From Streptomyces sp. ISL-1 (GTDB taxonomy: Bacteria > Actinomycetota > Actinomycetes > Streptomycetales > Streptomycetaceae): a stretch of DNA of 64,000 nt. The stretch is from contig NZ_JAGGOI010000034.1 of NCBI RefSeq assembly GCF_018614585.1, forward strand, positions 1 to 64,000. Reading direction: 5' to 3'. The translations under genes were made by a program, and so were the position numbers. Position 1 is the stretch's first letter. Each line of letters begins with the position of its first letter. Below the pieces are notes generated by a model that was given only the letters and a program-made list of their open reading frames with translations, had not been told where the DNA came from and did no database searches. This document shows, piece after piece, positions 1 through 7,540 of this stretch.

Positions 1-152
1 GGTGCGGCGGCCGGCGCGGCGGTACGCGCGGCGGCCGGGGTGCGGTCGGGGGCCGCGGACTCCTCGGACTCCTCGGCGTACGCATGAGGCGTGGCCAGCA
101 GTAGGACCGAGGCGACCGCGATCGCGCCCTGTGTGCGGAGCCTTGGAGTCAC
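1..152 (-). CDS. Secreted protein, N-terminal fragment (cut by window edge)
   Basis: Reading leftward, a GTG at 152-150 opens a frame that runs off the window. It is preceded by a purine-rich GGGAGGGGG ribosome-binding site. The first residues form a classic signal peptide: a basic start (VTPRLRTQ), a hydrophobic core (AIAVASVLLLATP) and an AYA cleavage site followed by EESEES and an Ala/Pro-rich stretch. It is therefore an exported protein. Only about 50 residues are visible, so the function cannot be named. Confidence 0.6.
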   Translation of the reverse strand, partial: MTPRLRTQGAIAVASVLLLATPHAYAEESEESAAPDRTPAAARTAAPAAA

Positions 153-177
153 GGGTGACCCCCTCCCGTGCCGAGTC

Positions 178-206
178 GCCGAGATGCCGAGATGCCGAGA
201 TGCCGG
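178..206. repeat. 8-bp tandem repeat, about 3.3 copies
   Basis: The unit GCCGAGAT is repeated head to tail between the secreted-protein start and the kinase terminator. It has no apparent coding role and lies just upstream of the secreted-protein ribosome-binding site, inside its likely leader or promoter. Confidence 0.7.
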
Positions 207-275
207 CGAGAGTCGCCGATATCGGACTCAGCGTCACATGCCTTGACACTTCCGGCATCCCGGGAGAGCGGAATG

Positions 276-316
276 GGGGACGGCCCGGCACGCGCAATGT
301 GTGCCGGGCCGTCCCC
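276..316 (-). terminator. Rho-independent-type hairpin after the kinase gene
   Basis: Perfect 16-bp stem (276-291 pairing with 301-316, arm GGGGACGGCCCGGCAC) with a 9-nt loop. It sits 22 bp past the stop codon of the leftward kinase gene. There is no U-tract, as is usual in Streptomyces. Confidence 0.8.
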
Positions 317-337
317 GGGGCTGTAATGCGGCTCGCG

Positions 338-1969
338 TTATCCCGACTTGCCGGTGGAAATCTGCAGCTCGAACTCCTGGTTGTTCGGCACCACCGGCTG
401 GCCCTGGCCGGGGTACTGCTCGACCACGGCGTCCTTGGGGTACTGAGGGTTGTCCACCTCGGTCACCTTCCAGGTCCACCCGGCGGCCCGCAGACACTCC
501 TTCACGGACAGAAGGTCCTTGTAGAGGAGGTCGGGGGCCTGGACCTTCGCCGGGTCCGTGCCGTCCTCCGTGGCGTCCGAGCACTTCGTCTTCTCGATCG
601 TCCGGGTGCGGTCCGGAGCCAGCCCCCCGCCCGAGTCGGCCGACTCGCTCGCACTCGGGTCGCCGCCTGTCTTGTCCCCGCCGCCCGGGTCCCTGTTCAG
701 CGCGATCGCCGCGATCAGGCCGCCGACCGCCAGCAACGCCACCACTATCGCGCCCACGACGACCGGCATGTTCCGCTTGCCGCCACCGCCTCTGCCGCCC
801 GAAACCCCCGGCTGGGGCGTCATGTTGTACGGCGGCGGCGTCGAGGCCATCGGCCCAGGGGTCTGGTAGGCGGGAGAGGGCGTGTGCGGGTACCCGTACT
901 GCGGCGCCGGAGTCTGCGGGTGAGCCTGCATGGGCGCCCCGGTCGGCGGGCCGTAGGGACCAGGCTGGTACGGCGTCTGAACGTTCTGCGCCGACGGAGT
1001 CGGCTGATCCAGCGGCGGGAACACCGCCGAACCCACCCCCGCGCCGCTCGTCGCCGGAGCGCCGCCGATGATCACCGGCGCGCCCGTCTGCCCGGCGCTC
1101 GCCACCCGCGCGCACTCGTCCCGCATGGCGGCCGCGCTCGGAAAACGCTCGTTCGGGTTCTTCTTCAGTGCCCGCGCGACCAGCGCGTCCATCGCCGGAG
1201 TGACGGAGCGGTTGATCGTGGACGGCGCGACCGGCTCCTCCTGCACATGCGCGTAGGCGATCGCCAGCGGCGAATCCGCGTCGAACGGGATCCGCCCGGT
1301 CAGCAGTTGGAACAGCATGATGCCGACCGAGTACAGGTCGGACCGCGCGTCGACGCCGCGCCCCAGGGCCTGCTCGGGCGACAGATACTGCGGAGTGCCG
1401 ACCACCATGCCGGTCTGCGTCATCGAGGTGACGCCCGACTGCATGGCGCGCGCAATGCCGAAGTCCATCACCTTGACGATGCCCCGCTTGGTCATCATCA
1501 CGTTGCCGGGCTTGATGTCCCGGTGGACCAGGCCCATTTCATGGCTGGTCTCCAGCGCGGCCAGCACATCGGCCGTCACCTTCAGCGCCTTGTCGGCCGG
1601 CATCGCGCCGTACTGCTGAATGTCCGCCTGCAGTACGGATCCGAGCGGCCGGCCCTCGACGTACTCCATCACGATGTACGGCATCAGCGAGCCGTCGAGC
1701 TCGTCCTCACCGGTGTCGAAGACCGAGACGATGTTGGGGTGCGACAGCTTGGCGACCGCCTGCGCCTCGCGCCGGAACCGCTCGCGGAAGGACTGCTCCC
1801 GCCCCAGTTCCGTATGGAGTGTCTTGATGGCGACCTGGCGGTCGAGTGCCGAGTCGTACGCCAGATATACGGAGGCCATGCCGCCTTCGCCGAGCAGGTC
1901 GCGAAGCTGATACCGGCCGCCCGCTACGGAACCACCCGCATAGCGGCCCTGTGCGCCGTCCTGGCTCAT
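338..1969 (-). CDS. Transmembrane Ser/Thr protein kinase, PknB-like with one PASTA-like domain
   Basis: 543 residues. The cytoplasmic kinase domain is about residues 20-285, with the glycine loop GEGGMASVY, ATP-binding Lys49, the catalytic loop HRDIKPGN (Asp151) and DFG at Asp169, so all catalytic residues are present. A Pro/Gln/Tyr-rich juxtamembrane linker (about 300-398) leads to one membrane helix (about 401-424). The outside part has a single PASTA-like module (about 475-540) and two cysteines that could pair. Family knowledge suggests sensing of muropeptides or envelope state, signalling by phosphorylation. It is divergent from a second kinase across a 371-bp promoter region and ends at a strong hairpin. 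The ATG start fits the conserved kinase N-terminus. Confidence 0.9.
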   Translation of the reverse strand: MSQDGAQGRYAGGSVAGGRYQLRDLLGEGGMASVYLAYDSALDRQVAIKTLHTELGREQSFRERFRREAQAVAKLSHPNIVSVFDTGEDELDGSLMPYIVMEYVEGRPLGSVLQADIQQYGAMPADKALKVTADVLAALETSHEMGLVHRDIKPGNVMMTKRGIVKVMDFGIARAMQSGVTSMTQTGMVVGTPQYLSPEQALGRGVDARSDLYSVGIMLFQLLTGRIPFDADSPLAIAYAHVQEEPVAPSTINRSVTPAMDALVARALKKNPNERFPSAAAMRDECARVASAGQTGAPVIIGGAPATSGAGVGSAVFPPLDQPTPSAQNVQTPYQPGPYGPPTGAPMQAHPQTPAPQYGYPHTPSPAYQTPGPMASTPPPYNMTPQPGVSGGRGGGGKRNMPVVVGAIVVALLAVGGLIAAIALNRDPGGGDKTGGDPSASESADSGGGLAPDRTRTIEKTKCSDATEDGTDPAKVQAPDLLYKDLLSVKECLRAAGWTWKVTEVDNPQYPKDAVVEQYPGQGQPVVPNNQEFELQISTGKSG

Positions 1970-2052
1970 GACTGTGCATCCCCCTCGGCGCGAAGGCCCG
2001 ATGGCCCGCGTGATTCCCGTTGCTCTGTGTTGCTGTGAGTGTTCTGTGTCCG

Positions 2053-2080
2053 GATCCGTATTCCGTGATCCGTATTACGT
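2053..2080. promoter_or_regulatory. 14-bp direct repeat in the kinase divergent promoter region
   Basis: Two adjacent copies of GATCCGTATTCCGT, differing at one base (C/A at position 11), are AT-rich relative to their surroundings. The 1970-2340 interval has no convincing gene, so it must hold the divergent promoters for both kinases. This repeat, about 85 bp from the leftward start, is the clearest candidate regulator-binding site. Function is inferred only. Confidence 0.45.
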
Positions 2081-2340
2081 CGCAAGTCTGCCCGAGGGGT
2101 CCGGCACGTCAAGCCAGGTGCCCGTTCCGTGACCGTACGCACAGGAAGCGTCTCGGAAGCGTTACAGGAAAAGCATGGAATTTGCGTGGCTGCGCGGGCA
2201 GCGGGTTTGATGACCGGTCCACATCGAAAACAGGCCACTCGCGCGAAGGCTGTAGCGTGACGTGGCAGGGGCACCCTGAGGACGACAGCGAACACCCGCA
2301 GGCACGGTACGCAGGCGGACAGAAACGACGGCGAGGACTG

Positions 2341-3858
2341 ATGGCACCCGAACCCGAAGCAGGCGGCGGCGGAGTGCCGGATGCGGCGGACTCCTGGGGT
2401 ATCGGCGGAGTGGTCGGCGACGGCCGCTACCGCCTGACGCACCGTCTTGGACGCGGCGGCATGGCCGAGGTTTTCGCGGCCGAGGACGTACGGCTCGGCC
2501 GCACGGTCGCCGTCAAGCTCCTGCGTTCCGACCTCGCCGAGGACCCGGTCTCCAAGGCCCGCTTCACGCGCGAGGCGCAGTCGGTCGCCGGCCTCAACCA
2601 CCATGCGGTGGTCGCGGTCTACGACTCCGGCGAGGACACGGTGGGCGGCCAGACCGTCCCGTACATCGTGATGGAGCTGGTCGAGGGGCGCACGATCCGC
2701 GATCTGCTGCTCAACGCGGAGGCCCCGCCGCCCGAGCAGGCGCTGATCATCGTCTCCGGTGTGCTGGAGGCGCTCGCCTACTCGCACCAACACGGCATCG
2801 TGCACCGCGACATCAAGCCCGCGAACGTCATCATCACCAACTCCGGTGCGGTGAAGGTGATGGACTTCGGCATCGCGCGTGCTCTGCACGGCGCGCAGTC
2901 GACGATGACTCAGACCGGCATGGTCATGGGCACGCCGCAGTACCTCTCTCCGGAGCAGGCGCTGGGCAAGGCCGTCGACCACCGCTCCGATCTGTACGCC
3001 ACGGGCTGTCTCCTCTACGAACTCCTCGCGCTGCGGCCCCCGTTCACCGGCGAGACCCCGCTCTCGGTGGTCTACCAGCATGTCCAGGACATCCCGGTGC
3101 CGCCGTCCGAGGTCGCGGACGTGGTGCCGCCGGAGCTCGACGGTCTGGTGATGCGCTCGCTGGCCAAGGACCCGGACGACCGGTTCCAGAGCGCGGAGGA
3201 GATGCGCGGTCTGGTCCAGTACGGGCTGCAGATGCTGCAGCAGCAGGGCAGCCACAACGGAACCTGGGGCACCGGACCCGTAGAGACGCACGACGGTTTC
3301 ACCCCGGCGATGGGCATGACCGGGCCGACCGCCATGAACCACCCCGTGCACGGCGAGACCTCGCAGAGCCCGATCCTGCCGCCGATGAACCCGAACGACG
3401 GGGGATACGACGGCGGTCACCGGGACGGCCGGGGTGGCAATGGCGGCGGCCGCAAAAAGATGTGGCTGTTCGCCGTGCTCGCGGTGCTCGCGATCGCGGC
3501 GGGCGTCGCCTTCGCGGTGGACAGGGCGGGGAACACCGACAACAGCCCGAAGGACAACACCACGATCTCCCAGACCCCGTCGACGCCGGACTCCTCGCCG
3601 AGTCCGACCGACGAGGAGACGCAGCAGAGCGAGGAGCCGGCCCCCACGGGCGACGACCAGGAGCCTTCCTGGACACCGTCCGACAAACCCTCGTACACGC
3701 CGAGCGATCCGCAGACGCCGACGGACGAACCGACGACGTCGGATCCGACGGATCCGACCGGCGAGCCGACGGACGAACCGACCTCGGCCGATCCCACGCC
3801 GAGCGACCCCCCTTCGCAGTCGACGGATCTCCCGGTCGACCCGGGAGCCAACGGCTGA
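2341..3858 (+). CDS. Transmembrane Ser/Thr protein kinase with Ser/Thr/Pro-rich extracellular tail
   Basis: 505 residues from the ATG at 2341, which follows GGCGAGG; the open frame extends further upstream but without kinase-like sequence. The kinase domain (about residues 30-292) has GRGGMAEVF, Lys59, HRDIKPAN with Asp157, and DFG at Asp175. A Gly/Asn/Met-rich linker leads to one membrane helix (about 374-393). The extracellular tail (395-505) has no PASTA fold and is almost wholly Ser, Thr, Pro, Asp and Glu, a likely cell-wall-spanning or O-glycosylated stalk. It is about 37% identical by eye in the catalytic core to its divergent neighbour, so the pair probably arose by duplication with different sensor tails. 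Confidence 0.88.
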   Translation: MAPEPEAGGGGVPDAADSWGIGGVVGDGRYRLTHRLGRGGMAEVFAAEDVRLGRTVAVKLLRSDLAEDPVSKARFTREAQSVAGLNHHAVVAVYDSGEDTVGGQTVPYIVMELVEGRTIRDLLLNAEAPPPEQALIIVSGVLEALAYSHQHGIVHRDIKPANVIITNSGAVKVMDFGIARALHGAQSTMTQTGMVMGTPQYLSPEQALGKAVDHRSDLYATGCLLYELLALRPPFTGETPLSVVYQHVQDIPVPPSEVADVVPPELDGLVMRSLAKDPDDRFQSAEEMRGLVQYGLQMLQQQGSHNGTWGTGPVETHDGFTPAMGMTGPTAMNHPVHGETSQSPILPPMNPNDGGYDGGHRDGRGGNGGGRKKMWLFAVLAVLAIAAGVAFAVDRAGNTDNSPKDNTTISQTPSTPDSSPSPTDEETQQSEEPAPTGDDQEPSWTPSDKPSYTPSDPQTPTDEPTTSDPTDPTGEPTDEPTSADPTPSDPPSQSTDLPVDPGANG

Positions 3859-3875
3859 CAGGGGCGCCGCGAGGG

Positions 3876-3916
3876 GGCCTCACGGGGAGAGCTCGCGAGG
3901 CCTCACCCCGTGAAGG
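3876..3916. terminator. Weak bidirectional hairpin between convergent genes
   Basis: CACGGGG at 3881-3887 pairs with CCCCGTG at 3905-3911, extendable through GCCT/AGGC with a bulge. It lies between the kinase stop and the stop of the leftward phosphotransferase gene, overlapping the latter by a few codons. Confidence 0.35.
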
Positions 3917-4910
3917 CCTCGCACACCGCCTCGTACTCCCTCGTCCACCACACCGCCAGGGCCGACGCCGCAGGAAACTGCGGGTCGGCCCTTCGGTCGT
4001 GCAGCTGGTAGCGCCAGCGCAGGATCCAGAAGTCGTTGAGCCGCTCCCACCACACCCGGTGCACCGCCGCCGCCAGCTCCGCCGCGTCCGCTCCCGCCGC
4101 GCGCCGGTAGGCCCGTGCGTACGCCCGTACCTTCGTCAGCTCCAGCTCGCCGGCCGGCTGGACGAAGAAGATCGCCGCAGCACGTACCGCTTCCTCCGCG
4201 CGCGGGTGCACCCCCAGCCGGTCCCAGTCGACGATCGCGGCCGGCTCCGCCCCCCGGTAGAGCAGATTCAGCGGGTGGAAGTCGCCGTGCACCCAGCAGC
4301 CCGCGGAGGCCGGCGGCGGTCTGCGGTCGGCATGGCGCTCCAGCAGCTCGCGCCGATCGAGCAGCCGGTGCTCGGCGAGACCGTCGAAGGCGTCCCGGGG
4401 CCGCGCACCGCGCGCCAGCCCCAGCAGTTCGTCGATGAGCGCGAAGGTCTCCTCCGGGTCTGCGCTCTCGTACTCCCGGCGCGCCGTGGCATCCACCGCC
4501 ATGACCCGTTCCAGACAGGTGTGCACGAGGCCGAGAAGTGAGCCGAGCCGCCGTGACTGGAGGGTGGTCAGCTGCGCCCCGTCGCGGTGCCGTCCCTCGA
4601 CCCAGGGGTGCAGGGCGTAACACCGCCCGCCGATGACCGCGACCGTGTCGCCGTTCGCGTCCTCGACGGGCGGCGCGACCGGCACGCCGAGCGTCTGAAG
4701 CCGCTGGGTGGCCCGGTGCTGGCGGGCGATGGCCTCGCGGTCGCCGTCGAGATGGTGCTTGAGGAAGTACGCGCCACGGGTGGTCGCGAGCCGGTAGCCG
4801 CGATTGAGGAGCCCTTGAGTGACGGGCTCGCAGGAAACGGGTTCGCCCGGATCCGAATAGCGGCGCAGCAGCGCATCGACAGGTGGGGCAGTTGCAGATG
4901 AGCGCGGCAC
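3903..4910 (-). CDS. Aminoglycoside phosphotransferase (APH)-fold small-molecule kinase
   Basis: 335 residues. It carries the Brenner catalytic motif HGDFHPLNLL and the metal-binding IVDWD of APH/choline-kinase-fold enzymes. The N-terminal lobe has the nucleotide-binding Lys in YFLKHH. This fold transfers phosphate to hydroxyls of small molecules (choline, homoserine, fructosamine, aminoglycosides); nothing here fixes the substrate. The start is GTG, with a TAACAT -10 box exactly 7 bp upstream and no ribosome-binding site, which indicates a leaderless mRNA. It is convergent with the second kinase and divergent from the bkd operon. Confidence 0.75.
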   Translation of the reverse strand: MPRSSATAPPVDALLRRYSDPGEPVSCEPVTQGLLNRGYRLATTRGAYFLKHHLDGDREAIARQHRATQRLQTLGVPVAPPVEDANGDTVAVIGGRCYALHPWVEGRHRDGAQLTTLQSRRLGSLLGLVHTCLERVMAVDATARREYESADPEETFALIDELLGLARGARPRDAFDGLAEHRLLDRRELLERHADRRPPPASAGCWVHGDFHPLNLLYRGAEPAAIVDWDRLGVHPRAEEAVRAAAIFFVQPAGELELTKVRAYARAYRRAAGADAAELAAAVHRVWWERLNDFWILRWRYQLHDRRADPQFPAASALAVWWTREYEAVCEAFTG

Positions 4911-4917
4911 TCGCCAG

Positions 4918-4923
4918 ATGTTA
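4918..4923 (-). promoter_or_regulatory. -10 box of a probable leaderless promoter
   Basis: On the minus strand TAACAT matches the TANNNT consensus. Its end is 7 bp from the GTG start of the phosphotransferase gene, so transcription should begin at or next to the start codon. No clear -35 was found. Confidence 0.5.
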
Positions 4924-4995
4924 GATCACGCAGCGTGGCCGAGCGGAAGTTCCCGCAGATTACCGGCCCCCGGCCCCTCCGCGGCGATGACGTAG

Positions 4996-5024
4996 GTCCG
5001 GCCGGCGCCTTACGCCGGCCGGAC
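4996..5024. terminator. Strong hairpin with no gene ending at it
   Basis: Perfect 12-bp stem (GTCCGGCCGGCG at 4996-5007 with 5013-5024) and a 5-nt loop. It looks like a terminator, yet it lies between two divergent starts (4910 and 5401) where no gene ends. It may be the leftover terminator of a lost gene or an insulator. Confidence 0.55.
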
Positions 5025-5182
5025 GACCTAGTAGGTATCGAGTAGAAAAGCGCTGATTTTTCACCCTTCGCGCCCGAAAGAGGTCTCGCACATCTACTCT
5101 TCCCGTGTCCGGGGTGCCCGGGATAACGTGCCCGTGTTCCGGCGGCCTGCAAGGCTGTGACCAGTGGTTGTTCCCGAATTTC

Positions 5183-5213
5183 GCGATTTACTTGGAAATC
5201 CAAGCAAAATCGC
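5183..5213. promoter_or_regulatory. 31-bp AT-rich palindrome upstream of bkdA, candidate operator
   Basis: Left half GCGATTT-A-CTTGGA and right half TCCAAG-CA-AAATCGC mirror each other around a central AA, with a single mismatch/insertion zone. It is strikingly AT-rich for this genome and sits 188 bp before the bkdA start. Its form suits Lrp/AsnC-family regulators, to which known bkd regulators (BkdR) belong; that assignment is inference. Confidence 0.6.
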
Positions 5214-5291
5214 AGGTCAAGTGGGGTTTCGCAGTAATGCGTCCCACTGGGTAACGTGCCTTTGGCAGGGCGCTCGCCGGGGCACCTGTCA

Positions 5292-5345
5292 CGCCTGTTC
5301 CCGCCGAGAGGCACCCACCCCGTGCACGGGTGCGGGAAACAGGCG
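5292..5345 (+). ncRNA. Structured 5' leader hairpin of the bkd mRNA
   Basis: CGCCTGTTCCCGC (5292-5304) pairs with GCGGGAAACAGGCG (5332-5345) with one bulge, and the enclosed segment contains a second near-palindrome around GTGCACGGGTG. It ends about 55 nt before the bkdA start. It could be an attenuator or stability element; no known riboswitch class was recognised. The region is marked as ncRNA only to record the structure. Confidence 0.35.
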
Positions 5346-5400
5346 AGCCGCACTGGCCAACCGGCGAACCCGGGGGCCGGACCGACGGAGGAGCACGCAC

Positions 5401-6549
5401 GTGACCGTGGAGAGCACTGCCGCGCGCAAACCGCGACGCAGCAGCAAGCGCGCCAGCGCCGCGAACAAGCCGCAGAGTTCCGAGCCCCAGCTCGTACAGC
5501 TGCTGACGCCCGAGGGAGAGCGCGTCGAGCACCCGGAGTACGAGATCGACCTGACCCCCGACGAGCTGCGCGGGCTGTACCGGGACATGGTCCTGACCCG
5601 CCGCTTCGACGCCGAGGCAACCTCACTGCAGCGGCAGGGCGAGCTGGGCCTGTGGGCGTCGCTGCTGGGCCAGGAGGCCGCACAGATCGGCTCGGCCCGC
5701 GCGCTGCGCGAGGACGACTATGTCTTCCCGACCTACCGCGAGCACGGCGTGGCCTGGTGCCGCGGCGTCGACCCGACCAATCTGCTCGGCATGTTCCGCG
5801 GTGTGAACCACGGCGGCTGGGACCCGAGCACCAACAACTTCCACCTGTACACGATCGTCATCGGCTCGCAGACGCTGCACGCCACCGGCTACGCGATGGG
5901 CGTGGCCAAGGACGGTGCCGACTCGGCCGTGATCGCGTACTTCGGCGACGGCGCGTCCAGCCAGGGCGATGTCGCCGAGTCGTTCACCTTCTCCGCGGTC
6001 TACAACGCCCCGGTCGTCTTCTTCTGCCAGAACAACCAGTGGGCGATCTCCGAGCCGACCGAGAAGCAGACCCGCGTGCCGCTCTACCAGCGCGCCCAGG
6101 GCTTCGGCTTCCCCGGCGTCCGCGTCGACGGCAATGACGTGCTCGCCTGCCTGGCCGTGACCCGCTCCGCGCTGGAGCGGGCCCGCCGCGGCGAGGGTCC
6201 GACGCTGGTCGAGGCGTTCACCTACCGGATGGGCGCGCACACCACCTCGGACGACCCGACGAAGTACCGGGCCGACGAGGAGCGCCAGGCGTGGGAGGCA
6301 AAGGACCCGATCCTGCGGCTCCGTACGTACCTGGAGAACGCGGGCCACGCCGACGAGGCCTTCTTCACCTCCCTCGAGGAGGAGAGCGAGACGCTCGGCA
6401 AGCGGGTGCGTGAGGCGGTGCGGGCCATGCCCGACCCGGACCATCTGGCGATCTTCGAGAATGTCTACGCCGACGGGCACGCCCTCGTCGACGAGGAGCG
6501 CGCCCAGTTCATCGCGTACCAGGCGTCCTTCGCCGAGGAGGGCAACTAA
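5401..6549 (+). CDS. bkdA: Branched-chain 2-oxoacid dehydrogenase E1 alpha subunit
   Basis: 382 residues from a GTG preceded by GGAGGAG at 7-nt spacing. It decarboxylates the 2-oxo acids of Val, Leu and Ile using thiamine diphosphate and passes the acyl group to the E2 lipoyl arm. The ThDP motif runs from GDG (residues 182-184) to NN (211-212), and the RMGAHTTSDDPTKYR loop is typical of E1 alpha. The first 30 residues are a basic, low-complexity extension. It is first gene of bkdABC; the stop is 2 bp from bkdB. In Streptomyces the products feed branched fatty-acid and polyketide starter units. Confidence 0.9.
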   Translation: MTVESTAARKPRRSSKRASAANKPQSSEPQLVQLLTPEGERVEHPEYEIDLTPDELRGLYRDMVLTRRFDAEATSLQRQGELGLWASLLGQEAAQIGSARALREDDYVFPTYREHGVAWCRGVDPTNLLGMFRGVNHGGWDPSTNNFHLYTIVIGSQTLHATGYAMGVAKDGADSAVIAYFGDGASSQGDVAESFTFSAVYNAPVVFFCQNNQWAISEPTEKQTRVPLYQRAQGFGFPGVRVDGNDVLACLAVTRSALERARRGEGPTLVEAFTYRMGAHTTSDDPTKYRADEERQAWEAKDPILRLRTYLENAGHADEAFFTSLEEESETLGKRVREAVRAMPDPDHLAIFENVYADGHALVDEERAQFIAYQASFAEEGN

Positions 6550-6551
6550 CC

Positions 6552-7532
6552 ATGGCCGTACAGAAGCTCCCCCTCGCCAAGGCGATCAACGAGTCCCTGC
6601 GCAAGGCCCTGGAGACCGACCCCAAAGTCCTGATCATGGGTGAGGACGTCGGCAAGCTCGGCGGCGTCTTCCGGGTCACCGACGGACTGCAGAAGGACTT
6701 CGGCGAGGAGCGGGTCATCGACACCCCCCTCGCCGAGTCCGGAATCGTCGGCACGGCGATCGGTCTCGCCCTGCGCGGCTACCGGCCCGTCGTGGAGATC
6801 CAGTTCGACGGCTTCGTCTTCCCGGCGTACGACCAGATCGTCACGCAGCTCGCGAAGATGCACGCCCGCGCTCTCGGCAAGATCAAGATGCCGGTCGTCA
6901 TCCGCATTCCGTACGGCGGCGGCATCGGCGCGGTCGAGCACCACTCCGAGTCACCCGAGGCGCTCTTCGCGCATGTCGCGGGCCTCAAGGTGATCTCGCC
7001 GTCCAACTCGTCGGACGCGTACTGGATGATGCAGCAGGCCATCCAGAGCGACGACCCGGTCATCTTCTTCGAGCCCAAGCGCCGCTACTGGGACAAGAGC
7101 GAGGTCGACACCGAGGCGATCCCCGGCCCGCTCCACACCGCCCGGGTCGTGCAGCCCGGCACCGACCTCACCCTCGCCGCCTACGGCCCGATGGTGAAGG
7201 TCTGCGTGGAGGCCGCCGCGGCGGCGCTGGAGGAGGGCAAGTCGCTCGAGGTCCTGGACCTGCGCTCGATGTCGCCGATCGACTTCGACACCATCCAGAC
7301 GTCGGTGGAGAAGACACGCCGGCTGGTCGTGGTGCACGAGGCCCCGGTCTTCTACGGTTCCGGCGCGGAGATCGCCGCCCGGATCACCGAGCGGTGCTTC
7401 TACCACCTGGAGGCCCCGGTGCTGAGGGTCGGCGGCTTCCACGCGCCGTACCCGCCGGCCAGGCTCGAGGAGGATTACCTCCCCGGTCTTGACCGGGTGC
7501 TGGACGCCGTCGACCGCTCGCTCGCGTACTGA
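6552..7532 (+). CDS. bkdB: Branched-chain 2-oxoacid dehydrogenase E1 beta subunit
   Basis: 326 residues, the usual length. It forms the alpha2beta2 E1 heterotetramer with BkdA, supplying the pyrophosphate-side contacts for ThDP. The transketolase-like central region (MGEDVGKLGG, TPLAESGIVGTAIGLA) and the C-terminal transketolase domain (DLRSMSPID, VVHEAPVFYGSGAEIAA) are intact. The ATG start is 2 bp after the bkdA stop and 8 bp separate its stop from bkdC, so the three are translated from one message. Confidence 0.92.
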   Translation: MAVQKLPLAKAINESLRKALETDPKVLIMGEDVGKLGGVFRVTDGLQKDFGEERVIDTPLAESGIVGTAIGLALRGYRPVVEIQFDGFVFPAYDQIVTQLAKMHARALGKIKMPVVIRIPYGGGIGAVEHHSESPEALFAHVAGLKVISPSNSSDAYWMMQQAIQSDDPVIFFEPKRRYWDKSEVDTEAIPGPLHTARVVQPGTDLTLAAYGPMVKVCVEAAAAALEEGKSLEVLDLRSMSPIDFDTIQTSVEKTRRLVVVHEAPVFYGSGAEIAARITERCFYHLEAPVLRVGGFHAPYPPARLEEDYLPGLDRVLDAVDRSLAY

Positions 7533-7540
7533 GGAGTGCC

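Noticed and set aside
2..2038. A 678-codon rightward open frame opposite the first kinase
   Set aside because: It is a GC-rich antisense shadow: Arg/Pro/Gly/His-heavy with no domain, while the opposite strand carries a complete kinase.
5249..5400. Cobalamin or other known riboswitch before bkdA
   Set aside because: Only a short stretch resembles the B12 core; the B12 box and required helices are missing. Kept only as an unassigned leader structure.
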